Origin: Argopecten irradians
Taxonomy: Eukaryota; Mollusca; Bivalvia; Pectinida; Pectinidae
DNA: 64,000 nucleotides
Reading direction: 5' to 3'
Assembly (NCBI RefSeq): GCF_041381155.1
Contig: NC_091137.1
Location: 22,799,655 to 22,863,654, forward strand
The notes under the pieces were generated by a model. It did no database searches. It had not been told where the DNA came from and saw nothing but the letters and a program-made list of their open reading frames with translations. Both the position numbers and the translations under genes were made by a program. Positions 48,001-58,106 of this stretch are shown one piece after another (the first letter of the stretch is position 1; every line of letters begins with the position of its first letter).

Positions 48001-50861
48001 TCTGAAAATTTATTTCATTTCCATTCCTTGATCACTAGGATTGCCATCCTACTGCACAACAGAAGGCAGACAACCTTCAACGGAGGTGCTCCATTAGGGA
48101 GATTAAAAACCCAGAGAAGACACTTGAGGAAGCTCGGCTACCAAGTTGTCGAGGTAAAATTTTCGACTCATTTCTGTGTGCCAAATATTTTGTGTTTTAA
48201 CATAAAACAAGATGATTGAATTTAAGCAAAACGATTTGTTTTGCTATTTGGCTTCATGGGTACATTTGTATGTATAATTAATCCATTTCTCAATATTTAT
48301 CAGATCAAGTTTTCCTAACAATTTCAATGTCCTGCAAAATGGTAAAAATGTTAATTGTTCTTGCATAAAGCAGACTGTACATGAAAATATGGTTATACGT
48401 AACTAACCATAATGTAGAAAGAAAACGACTAATTGAATTGTATACCAGTTAAACTACAACTGTGTTCATTATAACATGTACTGTACACAGTGTATTAAAT
48501 CTCCATGTTCATTTGATGGTTTGTACTATTTCATTAAGGGCACACTTCATTTCCGAAACAAAAATTAAGTTTTTAGCTCACCCGGCCCGAAGGCCGCGGC
48601 ATCCGTCGTCCGTCCGTCCATCCGTCCGTCGTCCGTCCGCCAACATTTCCTTTAAATCGCTACTTGTCCTAGAGTTCTGCATGCATTTTAACCAGGTCAG
48701 AAACTTCCTTAGGGGAGAGGATCAGATTTTGCATAAATGGTGACCCTGACCCCCCCTGGGGCAGGAGGGGCGGGGCCCAATAGGGTAATAGAGGTAAATC
48801 CTATAAAACGCTACTTGTCCTAGAGTTCTGCATGGATTGCAACCAAATTTGGCCAGAAACTTCCTTAGGGGAAGGGGATCAGATTTTGCATAAATGGTGA
48901 CCCTGACCCCTTGGGGCAGGAGGGGTGGGGCCCAATAGGGGTAATAGAGGTAAATCCTAAAAATCGCTACTTGTCCTAGAGTTTTGCATGGATTGCAACC
49001 AAATTTGGCCAGAAACTTCCTTAGGGGAAGGGGATCAGATTTTGCATAAATGGTGACCCTGACCCCCCTGGGGCAGGAGGGGTGGTGCCCAATAGGGGTA
49101 ATAAGGTAGATCCTATAAAATCGCTACTTGTCCTAAAGTTCAGCATGGATTGCAACCAAATTTGGCCAGAAACTTCCTTAGGGGAAGGGGATCAGATTTT
49201 GCATAAATGGTGACCCTGACCCCCCTGGGGCAGGAGGGGTGGTGCCAAATAGGGGTAATAAGGTAAATCCTATAAATCGCTACTTGTCCTAAAGTTCAGC
49301 ATGGATTGCAACCAAATTTGGCCAGAAACTTCCTTAGGGGAAGGGGATCAGATTTTGCATAAATGGTGACCCTGACCCCTTGGGGCAGGAGGGGCGGGGC
49401 CCAATAGGGGTAATAGAGGTAAATCCTATAAATCGCTACTTGCCCTAGAGTTCTGCTTGGATTGCAACCAAATTTGGCCAGAAACTTCCTTAGGGGAAGG
49501 GGATCAGATTTTGCATAAATGGTGACCCTGACCCCCCTGAGGCAGGAGGGGCGGGGCCCAATAGGGGTAATAGAGGTAAATCCTTTAAAATGCTACTTGT
49601 CCTAGAGTTCTGCATGGATTGCAACCAAATTTGGCCAGAAACTTCCTTAGGGGAAGGGGATCAGATTTTGCATAAATGGTGACCCTGACCCCCGTGGGGC
49701 AGAAGGGGCGAGGCCCAATAGGGATTATAGAGGTAAATCCTTTAAATCGCTACTTGTCCTAGAGTTTTGGATCGATTGTAACCAAATTTGGCCAGAAACA
49801 TTCTTGGGGGAAGGGGAACAGAACTTGTATAAATTTTGGCTCTGACCCCACGTGGGTAGGAGGGGCGGGCCCAATAGGGGAAATAGAGGTAAATCCTATA
49901 AATCGCTACTTGTCCTAGAGTTCTGCATTGATTGTAACCAAATTTGGCCAGAAACATCCTTTGGGGAAGGGAAACAAAACTTGTATAAATTTTGGCTCCG
50001 ACCCCCCTGAGGACACGAGGGGCTTGGCCCAATAGGGGAAATAGAGTTTAATCCTAAAAATCGCTACTTGTCCTAGAGTTCTGCATGGATTGTAACCAAA
50101 TTTGGCCAGAAACATCCTTGAGGTTAACAGAATTCGTATAAATTTTGGCTTTGACCCCCTGGAGCAGAAAGAGTGGGGCCCAATAGGTGAATTAGAAGTA
50201 AATATTCAAATTCCTTTAGAAAAGAAACAATGAACTTATATTCAGAACATTACATAGCATTACAAACCAGGTGAGCGATACAGGCCCTCTGGGCCTCTTG
50301 TTTTTAAAAACAGTAGAAATATCAATTGTATATATATTGATGATATTAGATGGGGGTTATTACACCAAAGAAATGCAAGTTTATCTGCGTTATCTATGAT
50401 AACAGTGAAAATTCATTTTGCTGCTTGGCCTCTGCTGCAGTGATAGTAGACTTAGGCACAGTGATTAGGATGACTTCCGGAAACATAAGATGACCTGCGT
50501 AATTAAAATTTACATTTGATTTAATTTAATTGTTTTCCGAATGTTATGATTAGTGTAGTATTAGCAACAAGTTTATAACTTTGTGACTCTACAAAATTAT
50601 AAATTTTCATTTTACATTCCAATTTTGAAAATTAAACCCTTTAAAAAGGTAGTGGGTCTAAAAGAAACTTTATGTTTATACTGGGTAATTTGTTTTAACA
50701 AATGTTTAATTATAATCGTGAACATTTCTTCTTTGTAGGTTCCAATCCTTAGTCCAGAGGAGCTGAGGGATGCTAAAGCTGAACAGAAAATGACTGGAAT
50801 GTTGAGGCAAAAACTGGAACAAGACTGCAATGTTGTTCTTGAGAAAAAGAGACCTCGGTGA
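42047..50861 (+). CDS. FAST kinase domain-containing protein (FASTKD family)
   Basis: Six coding exons: 42047-43373, 43767-43867, 44414-44573, 45935-46031, 48039-48153, 50739-50861; phases fit at each join and give 640 aa (members range about 550-850). The first 60 residues are rich in Arg, Lys and Ser and fit mitochondrial import. Helical-repeat sequence fills residues 100-440. The FAST_2-like block is DLLLLQACVDIECPNYTGNR (about 452-471). The C-terminal RAP domain runs from GIAILLHNRRQTTFNGG (about 562) through LKTQRRHLRKLGYQVVEV to about residue 620. FASTKD proteins bind RNA in the mitochondrial matrix and affect processing and stability of mitochondrial transcripts. The paralogue is uncertain; FASTKD5 is one candidate. 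Donor at exon 1 is T|GTAAGT; reading on past it gives only 40 residues of repeat-like sequence. Confidence 0.88.
43443..43540. repeat. Short decayed tandem repeat in FASTKD intron 1
   Basis: About four units of 20-26 bp built on cgtaataacgcgaaagtttc, starting 70 bp after the exon 1 donor. Confidence 0.6.
44883..45575. mobile_element. CAAGGA hAT-like MITE, old copy (FASTKD intron 3)
   Basis: Shares with 57368-57989 the blocks gtgagaaggatt, acaccacg, aatgtaaag, ctcatgaaatgatgg, cttcagaaagtaa, cacccgcaagct and ggcggatatc, in the same order. Its ends have decayed. It lacks the SINE, so accacttcagaaagt at 45411-45425 is the uninterrupted counterpart of that insertion site. Confidence 0.7.
46066..46572 (+). 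mobile_element. Hairpin repeat family H (FASTKD intron 4)
   Basis: Best-preserved copy. It opens gatattttctttcatacc, continues ggcaatacactcatgtcgcc and cctcgtgacgtcac, and ends in a long hairpin: arm 46419-46478 (tactctttcataagtggata onward) pairs with 46511-46567 (ending tccacatatgaaagagt), enclosing a short loop. Non-coding; the minus frame at 46312-46094 is a by-product. Confidence 0.75.
46573..48038. other. Rest of FASTKD intron 4
   Basis: Doubled phrases agcacttgtgccatattccg and acacttgtgctgtattcggg at 46722-46785 suggest a small duplication. No exon supported between 46031 and 48039. Confidence 0.4.
48571..50305. mobile_element. Tandem-array element E5 (FASTKD intron 5)
   Basis: Opens ttttagctcacccggcccga, followed by a (cgtccgtccgtc) linker at 48606-48640, then about ten units of roughly 155 bp, each with cgctacttgtcctagagttc, aaatttggccagaaacttcc, ccttaggggaaggggatcag, aaatggtgaccctgacccc and a gggg(c)cccaatagggg block. 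It closes with aggtgagcgatacaggccct, palindrome GGCCCtctGGGCC and tcttgttttt. The first seven units are more alike than the last three, as if a block was amplified late. Non-coding. Confidence 0.85.
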
Positions 50862-51145
50862 ATTAGTGTGAATTTCTCATGTCACCGGAATTGACTTTTA
50901 TCATGGAGATAGAATGTATTCCATTACAGCAGTTTCTAACTGTTGTATCTTGACTGTTGCCGTTTAAGATGGATACACTCCATTAAAACAGTAATTAACA
51001 ACTAACTGGACCATTGTCTTTCACGAAGGAGGAACCTTGCTAAAAGCTGTTATATACTGTGATATGTAAAAAAAAAAAAGTTAAACTCAAAAATATAACA
51101 TTGTAAAGCCACTTACAGTGAACTTCAATGTGTTATGCAAAAGAG

Positions 51146-51151
51146 ATTAAA
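51146..51151 (+). promoter_or_regulatory. Possible poly(A) signal of the FASTKD gene
   Basis: ATTAAA 285 nt after the stop codon; an AATAAA occurs at about 51562. Which is used cannot be told. Confidence 0.35.
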
Positions 51152-51285
51152 GCACCAGATATATAGGGATTGAATGTATTTTTCTAATTTTCATAGCGGC
51201 TATGAATAGCAGAAGCTATCTACATATTCCTTGGAGCGCATTATGATAGTATATTATTAAGCTGAAAATCTTTTTTAACTTACAT

Positions 51286-52722
51286 TGTTCCAGAAAAACA
51301 TATATGGTAGAGGGGAAAGCACTTTGAAATTGGGAGACCCACCGATAGAAGCGATTTTCAATTTTGTTGACCCCTCCACGTATCTATTTTTTTGTGAATT
51401 AGACTATGGCATAGATGCGATTTAATTTTTTGTTTTACTCCAACATCATTTTGGATTTACATATTTTGATTTCTAGCATCACCAAAGAGTCCAAGGACAA
51501 AATTGTGCCGTATATGGTGCAGTGAACTATTGTTTGATGTGCTGCATCAATTACTAGATTTGAATAAAGGTACATTAGTACATCACGTGACAGAATACTG
51601 GATTCTGATTGGCTACACACACAGATACTACTTGCAATAGTGCCCGGGCAAGTGGGCACTATTGAAGTGGCGCGAAATTGAACGTGAATGTATTGTGACG
51701 TCACCATAACATGACGTCATTAACGTTGCGCTTCTACCAAGACGTCAAGATGGCGGACAGGCTGTTTTGTGCGGGGATGGAAGCGAATGTTGCTTTTCTA
51801 CAGAAGACAGTTCACTAATGTTCTACATTGTTCTACTTTAAATTTTCATGAAGCTGAATCCCGTTTTTATAGAATCCCATATTTCTGCGGCAATTTATAT
51901 GTTGTACTTTTAATGTAACAACGTGGTGTGGAAATAAAGATAGCGTTGCGAGGTATCGCTTGCATTGACGTGCTTCTATTACGATGACATGAAAAACGAT
52001 CTCATGTCTGGGTGATGTACTAAACCCATTATGGCCTGGTTGAGAGGGCACTATTGCCTCATAGTATTGTCTCATGATGGGATAGTGCCCTCGCCTTCGG
52101 CTCGGGCACTGTTCCATCCCTCGACAATACTATGAGGCAATAGTGCCCTCTCAACCAGGCCATAATAGATAAATCTTCCTTGAACCAGTTGAAAATCTAC
52201 TAAAGATGCCAAAGTGTTGCACAAGGGTAATGCAAGAGTAGACATCTGGACATTCACACTCGTTAACTGACACTTTTCCCCCGACTTAATACCAGTGAAT
52301 TTAAATAAAGATCTACTGATGACAACAGTATTTTGCCAAAACTAATCCATTGTTTCTCTGTACCATTGCCAAATTTGATTGAATATACACAAATGTAATA
52401 TGTTTTAAGATATTCTGTCATTATTATATTAAAACACCCAGAAATTAAAACATTTTTTTTATTGAAGATGAACAACACATTAATATTGTTTTCTCAACAG
52501 TTATTTTTGTAGTCAGGATGACTGACAACATTACAAACCACAAATTTTGAATTTTCTTTCAAAAGGTTACAAATGCTTCAGATAGACCTACCCAAAGAAG
52601 TGGTTTTATTGAAACGCCACCCTGTCAGTACAGAAGTGATTTTATGTTGAACCCACCATGGTACATACAATTTTTTAAAGTGCCTTCCCTGGGTGCCATA
52701 TATGTTTTGCTGGAACAGCCCT
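51286..52722. repeat. Widely spaced inverted repeat, arms about 110 bp
   Basis: Left arm 51286-51400 (gttccagaaaaacatatatg, then aaagcactttgaaattg, gacccacc) is mirrored by 52610-52722 (ccaccatggtac, agtgccttccctgggtgcca, tatatgttttgctggaac). The middle holds the palindromic element below. It may be a single foldback element of about 1.4 kb or two copies in opposite orientation. Confidence 0.6.
51590..52166. mobile_element. Foldback element with a 44-bp perfect stem
   Basis: Arms 52028-52071 and 52123-52166 (attatggcctggttgagagg onward) are perfect complements around a 51-bp loop. The words agtgcccgggcaagtgggca near 51640 and gatagtgccctcgcc near 52081 are related. The element also carries gtgacgtcac and atgacgtcat at 51696-51721. 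Confidence 0.75.
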
Positions 52723-52734
52723 TAAGTAGAAAAG

Positions 52735-53430
52735 GTTGGGTTTTTTTAACTAAGCTGAAAAGGTTTTTTTTAACTTTAGTAGAGAAGTTTTTTTTAACTT
52801 AAGCTGAAAAGGGTTTTTTTAACTTTAGCTGAAAAGGTTTTTTTTTACTTAAGCTGGAAAGATTATTTAATATATACCAGGTTTTTAAAAAAGAAAAAAA
52901 AAATCAAAGGCATTATTCAAATCCAGCACCTTTATTTTCTTACTAGCATGGTGCCTTTCTTGAAAAATAATGGAAGGCACCATATTTTCAATGTCTTCTA
53001 GGCAGAAAACATTTCTTGTTGGGGTTACCTTGAATTAGTTCATTTGATACCGTTTGAATATTTATCTGAATTGCTGATAGCACGTCGTAGGCCATTTGGT
53101 TTTTTGCAATGTGGCTGTTCAAGCTTGTCGGGAACGCGTACAAATGGACTAGCCTAACCCATTATAAATATAAGGGGATGGCAGGTGGAATATTGGAAAT
53201 ACAATTTACTTATCTAAAACCGGATTTGTTTAGCTTAAGTTGGATCAGGTTTATTTGCATTATCACTTTTTTCAGCTTCAAAAAGATTTCAACTTAAGTC
53301 AAAAACATTTTTTTTACTTAAGTGAAAAAAAAGTGATAATGCAAAAAAACTTTTTTTAACGAAGTTGAAATCTTTTTAGCTTAAGCTAAAATCTTTTTAA
53401 CTTACCTAAATAACTTTTGAACTTAAATTA
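52735..53430. repeat. Minisatellite and foldback of taagctgaaaagg units
   Basis: From 52735 to 52870 about four to five units of roughly 32 bp (tttttttaacttaagctgaa plus aagg). At 53220-53430 related words appear inverted: gcattatcacttttttcagc near 53256 mirrors gtgataatgcaaaaaaac near 53332. Between them, aggcaccatattttc and agcatggtgcctttct also pair. Confidence 0.65.
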
Positions 53431-53439
53431 TTATGTATT

Positions 53440-54715
53440 AAATATCAAAAGGACTTGCCATAGTTGGGACAATTTGTATAGGAAGACGGGCTGGGAAAAG
53501 TCAAACAACAAGATCGAAAGAAGCCAATGTATCGGAGAGAAGAAGACAAGTATGAAGAGAGAGTAACAAGAAGAAGAGAAAAAGCAGTAGAAATAGGAAA
53601 TCAGAGAGTATGGACTAAGAGGGAAACAGAAGAAAGGAAATTGTCCTGTACACAGATCTAGAAATACACACCATGGCAGCTTCAGTTCATCTTGGGAGCG
53701 GTATAAGATGTACATGTACTTCCAACACCAACCAATCTTCACAGATGGGGACTGGTGGAAGATCAAACATGCCAGCAGTGTGACAGTACTGGAAGCACAT
53801 TCTTTCATCGTGTGAAGTGGCAGTGACTCAAGGCAAGGGCGATACATATGGAGGCTTGGTGCTCGGACAGCTTGTGGGCACTTTGGAAAGTGAGAGAAAG
53901 AAGGCAAAGGAGTGCAGAAAGGACCAATATTTATTCAGTTTCAAAAGGATGGACAAACACCGATGAAATCAGCTAAGACCAACCTAGGTACGTTTCGGTA
54001 CATACATGTATGGGAGAATTTTCGTGAATTTGATACATGTATAACGTTTCGGTACGTACGTTTTGGTAAAGTTTTGATAGCACTTTCGTATAATACTTTT
54101 TGCCAGTTATTATATTAACTACTCATAGACATATGTCGCTGAGTGACGATTGCAGGAACTAGGAGGAAAGTTTACCTTCCCGGAGATGGTGGAGACAGCA
54201 CCAAAGTCTGACATAGTGCTGTTATCTCTAGCAAGAAGAAACTGGTCTTGGTGGAGCTGACTGTGCCCTGGGAGACAACGTGTGAATCGGCCCATGAGCG
54301 GGAAAAAAACAGTATGCTGAGTTAGTAAATAAATGCATATCCGGAGGAAAAGGCTGGTAGGCATGCAAATTTCCAGTGGAGTTAGCTAGGCTGCCGATGA
54401 TTGCCCAGCCAGTCATGCTGGAGGATGTTTGGTGGCCTCAGTATCACGGGGAAAGCGAGGAAGACTGTCGTTAGAGAGTTGGGGAAGGAGGCAGAGAGAG
54501 CATCCCGCTGGCTGTGAATGCGCAGAGGAGAGAGTAGCTGGAAGCCAACCGTCGACGAGCAGGGACTGATCACCCCGACTGACCCACCATCCGGAGAGAG
54601 TTCCAGGATAAGGGTTGAAACCGTCGAAGATGGATGGACCTTGTTGATGACGACGACGATGAAGCAGCAACACCTGCAGCTGTATTCAGGCACCAACCAA
54701 ATAGTTAAACTTCTG
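53440..54715 (+). mobile_element. 3' part of a LINE, same family as 7790-9700
   Basis: Plus-strand pieces include HSKNTHHGS-like and IFTDGDW sequence, SSCEVAVTQGKG near 53800-53850, ESERKKAKE near 53890, then LVLVELTVPWETTCESAHER near 54240-54300, a block that in this family belongs to the C-terminal region, and finally LYSGT. Several frameshifts and stops. The VELTVPWE block resembles part of a PD-(D/E)XK nuclease fold, which would fit a LINE lineage with a restriction-like endonuclease; this is inference. Confidence 0.7.
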
Positions 54716-55072
54716 TTCTCATAAAGATCCTTCAAAGAATAGTCCGAAGTGACGATTCATTAGACAAATGGATCTATTTTGCAAAATGGATCCAGAACAC
54801 GGGTGGCCAACGAATTCCTTTGACCAAGAAATAAAAAAAAAAACTGGCTGGAAATAAAGATCTGATCGTAAGGCCAAGAAATTATAAAAATGGTCAACAA
54901 TAAAAGATCTGACCGTTATAGGCAAAAACAATAAAGAACTGGTCAAAAATAAAGATATAATAATTATACCGTATAGTCAACATTTTAGAGAACTACTAAA
55001 ATAATTAAAATTCCGTTAGTGCAATACATAAAACAACTGATCCGAAGAAAGAACTGACAATAGGCCAAGACC

Positions 55073-56449
55073 TTAAGGATGTATTCTTCTGAGGATTCAG
55101 TCCCGTTGATGTCTCGTTTCGACAAAGATCAAAGAAGTTATGAGATTTTCAAATACAATTTATCAATATCTGTAGCAAGTTGCCAGTTGCAAATTTTGTC
55201 TAAAAATTGCAATTCTAACTTCAGCAGATTTTTTATACCGGGATATTAAAGATGCTGCACCGCTGACAAATGGTATTTTTGCACTATCAAAAACACGAAC
55301 AGACGATTTAGTATTTTCTTCAGTTACAAAAGTTACTTTCTTTACACCATAACCACCATTGAAAAGTTTGAGCTTCTAATTTTACTTCAAGTTAAAAATA
55401 TGAAAAATAATTAATTGCATCCCGAAAAAATTCCGTGTCACTATATCCTATATGGAAGGAAGTACTGATTGCACATGCACCAAAGGCGAAATAAATTATT
55501 TTATATTATTTTTTGTGTTAATTAGAAATATATATACATGTACGTGATCAAACACCAATTATTGTTCAACTGATGAATATCATTTATGCTTTATCGGCGG
55601 TGGAGCATCTTTAAGAAATGGCCCATTTGGCGGCCATTTTGAAATTGTGTCTTTTTTCGCTTTGAGTAGAGCCAAAGTTTTACCAATTTTTTACTGAAAT
55701 TGATTTTACTTAAATCATCACTGCACCAGCATTTTTAGCTATATCGAGCTAATTTTTGCTGTAAATCTTTACTTGGTTCGTAATAATTAAAATATTGAGC
55801 ATAAATGTATGCAATGATTCACTTTTTTCACTTTATTTTTACATTTAATGGTAATTTGAGCAGTTTTATTTTTTACTCTAAAATACTGAAAAATAACAAA
55901 TATTCAAGTGGGGCAAAAAAGTAAGCACACGGACTCCCAATTTTTCTGCCTGATTTTGAAAGACAACCCTTTCCCTGTTGACATGCATAATATAAACAAA
56001 AGTTTAATACCAGAACTTTTTCTATAAAGGGTTAGATTTGGCAAAAATGGCTGAAAATGGTGCATTTTGTAGCTCAAAATTAAGGGGTAGGGGTAGCATA
56101 TGTTGTTATTCTGAGAAAAAATATTAGTCTTATTAATCAAAACTGGTATATTTTAAAAGAAGACTACTGGAAAATAAATTTTATAAACATTAATACATAT
56201 CAAACACCTCATTAGGAAATTATGGCTTTAATCTCTTGTGTATAAGGTCAAAACGGCAGAATTCCTATAAAATCCAATATTTTGTCAACTAGGTATCTTT
56301 GAGTGACAGTAGCTCAAAAACGACCACACGGACATATGTTTTTTCTTTCATTTTCTTTCATGGTATGAACTCCTCTTTCCAAAAATCTATATGAGAAAAA
56401 AAAGTTTAATACAGGAAAATTTTGACTTCTCAGATGAGTACATCCTTAA
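55073..56449. mobile_element. 1.4-kb element with TTAA ends
   Basis: Starts TTAAGGATGTATTCTTCTGA and ends GATGAGTACATCCTTAA: short inverted repeats GGATGTAnTC next to TTAA on both sides. A TTAA target is used by piggyBac and Kolobok-type elements. No transposase frame was seen. Another TTAA element (55246-55614) is inserted within it. Confidence 0.65.
55246..55614. mobile_element. TTAA-type MITE, copy 1, nested
   Basis: Ends TTAAAGATGCTGCACCGC and GCGGTGGAGCATCTTTAA, 369 bp including both TTAA. The interior is nearly identical to 62460-62822 (for instance atcccgaaaaaattccgtgt and cactatatcctatatggaag). It lies inside the older TTAA element. Confidence 0.8.
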
Positions 56450-57367
56450 TAAAGAGCTGACCAAAAATCAACATCTTGCCGTTAGGGTAAGACATTAATT
56501 ATAAAGAACTGGTCAGAATAATTATTTGACCGTTAGGCCAAGCTAAAAATCAAAACATTTATGCCAAATGACATGTTACATTTGTCTGTTTGTACGTCAA
56601 AACAGCTAAGATCTGATCGCGAGCAAAAATAGAGATATGACTTTTAGGCCACAAGACGTTAAAGAACTTTAAAAAAAACTATGATATAGCCTTAGGTGTT
56701 AGCGAATAACTAGGACATTGAAGAACTTACCGCAAATAAAGGTATACAACGTGTGTCATTTAATGGTAAAATATTGGTAAAATAAATATCTGGCCACCAG
56801 GTCAAGACATCAAAGTAAAAATATGACCATCAGGCCAAGACATACGGGGCGGACGAACTGGTATAAAAAGTAACTAATTTGTATATAAATACCTAACTGT
56901 CGGAACAATCTAGAGTATACGTACGCTATTAAAGAACTGGTCAAAGAAAGAATAAATAAAGATAAATAAAGACAAATAAGAATAAACCTGGTCGTTACGC
57001 CAAGACATTAAAAGTTCTGACTGTTAGGTCAAGATATCAAACAACTGGTAATTAAGATGATGATCTGACACTGTTCGACCAAGACCCACTCCCTTTTCGA
57101 AACGACTTTTGATTTTAAAATGCCTGGGATGTACTGAAAAGTGATTGGCATTTTTGTAGAGTCGCAAAAATACTACAAGGATTTATAAGTCTCACTTATA
57201 CATTGTACATTTGAAAAAGAGAACTTATTGTCAATCAAAGCAGAAACATATATATTAGAGAGATCTTTTTTTTATGATTGGCAGATGTACCTCTGTTTGT
57301 GCATATTTTCTTTCATATAAACTCTTAAATAGCTTAATACAGCAGAATAACTTTGATATGTTATAAA

Positions 57368-57989
57368 CAAGGATTTATAAGTGAGAAGGATTCGTCAGTG
57401 TCTTTACACGACTAAACACCACGTGAGACGCCTATGGACCGGGAATAAAAACCATTTTTCTCCACAAACACTTGTCTTATCGAGTCAAGCGAAACACCAA
57501 TGTAAAGTTAATTAACACAACATTTAGTATGATTTAAGGACGAAATATTGAGAAGAACTTTCTTAAATTTTCGTTAAAAAAATACGACAGCTCATGCAAT
57601 GACAGCTCGCTTCAGTTTTGTTTGTTTTTGTTTGTTTAGTTTTACGTCCTATTAACAGCCAGGGTCATGTAAGGACGTGCCAGGTTTGTTGGTGGAGGAA
57701 AGCCGGAGTACCCGGAGAAAAACCACCGGTCAGCGGTCAGTACCTGGCAACTGCCCCACATAGGATTCGAACCCGCATCCCAGAGGTGGAGGGCTTGTGG
57801 TAATATGTCGGGACATCTTAACCACTCGGCCACCGCTTCAGAAAGTAATACGGTAACCCTCGCACCCGCAAGCTACATACATCAAAGGCTGCTTCGGCGG
57901 ATATCGAAGGAAAATCACTCGTCGCCCAACGTCACTGTCAGCCCAAAACCCAGTGTGACTTATATATCCTTCTCATAAATACGTCCTTG
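57368..57989. mobile_element. CAAGGA hAT-like MITE, longest copy
   Basis: Starts CAAGGATTTATAAGTGAGAA, ends CATAAATACGTCCTTG, and is flanked by a perfect 8-bp duplication gttataaa (57360-57367 and 57990-57997). The CAAGG end and 8-bp duplication fit hAT. It contains the SINE at 57616-57833; without it the element is about 400 bp. No transposase. An additional loose end (caaggatttataagtctcac) is at 57176. Confidence 0.8.
57616..57833 (-). mobile_element. Complete tRNA-headed SINE
   Basis: On the minus strand: tRNA-like head with A box TGGCCGAGTGG and B box GGTTCGAATCC (57773-57763), a central block with ctccgggtactccggctttc, then acgtccttacatgaccctgg, ctgttaataggacgt and an (AAAC)n tail. Flanked by the 8-bp repeat cgcttcag (57608-57615 and 57834-57841). 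The conserved middle suggests the central-domain SINEs known from molluscs; the exact family name is not certain. Confidence 0.85.
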
Positions 57990-58069
57990 GTTATAAAAGT
58001 TCAGTAATTTTAAAATGATTTAAGTACGATTTTCACGGGAAAGAAAGAAAAATATTTTAGCTTTTACAT

Positions 58070-58098
58070 CAAGGACGTATATGACTTATAAATCCTTG
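58070..58098. mobile_element. 29-bp terminal-only hAT-like element
   Basis: Starts CAAGGACGTATATGACTT and ends CTTATAAATCCTTG; flanks ttttacat (58062-58069) and ttgtacat (58099-58106) are an 8-bp duplication with one mismatch. It lies 80 bp from the long copy at 57368-57989 but has its own duplication. Confidence 0.7.
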
Positions 58099-58106
58099 TT
58101 GTACAT

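Larger units (their letters stand above)
54770..57075. repeat. Decayed minisatellite of about 48-bp units, interrupted
   Basis: Many loose copies of aaagaactggtcaaaaataa, agatctgaccgttaggcc and aagacattaaag run from about 54770 to 55072 and again from 56450 to 57075. The gap between is filled by the TTAA element at 55073-56449. Unit boundaries have blurred, so the array is old. Confidence 0.7.

Noticed and set aside
48571-50305. Regularly spaced repeats resembling a CRISPR array
   Set aside because: Units of about 155 bp repeat head to tail without unique spacers, inside an animal intron. It is a tandem-array element.
53431-53907. 158-aa minus-strand open frame
   Set aside because: It is the antisense of the LINE tail at 53440-54715; low-complexity Ser/Phe composition, no family, no splice context.
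57642-57833. 63-aa minus frame
   Set aside because: It is a translation of the SINE at 57616-57833.
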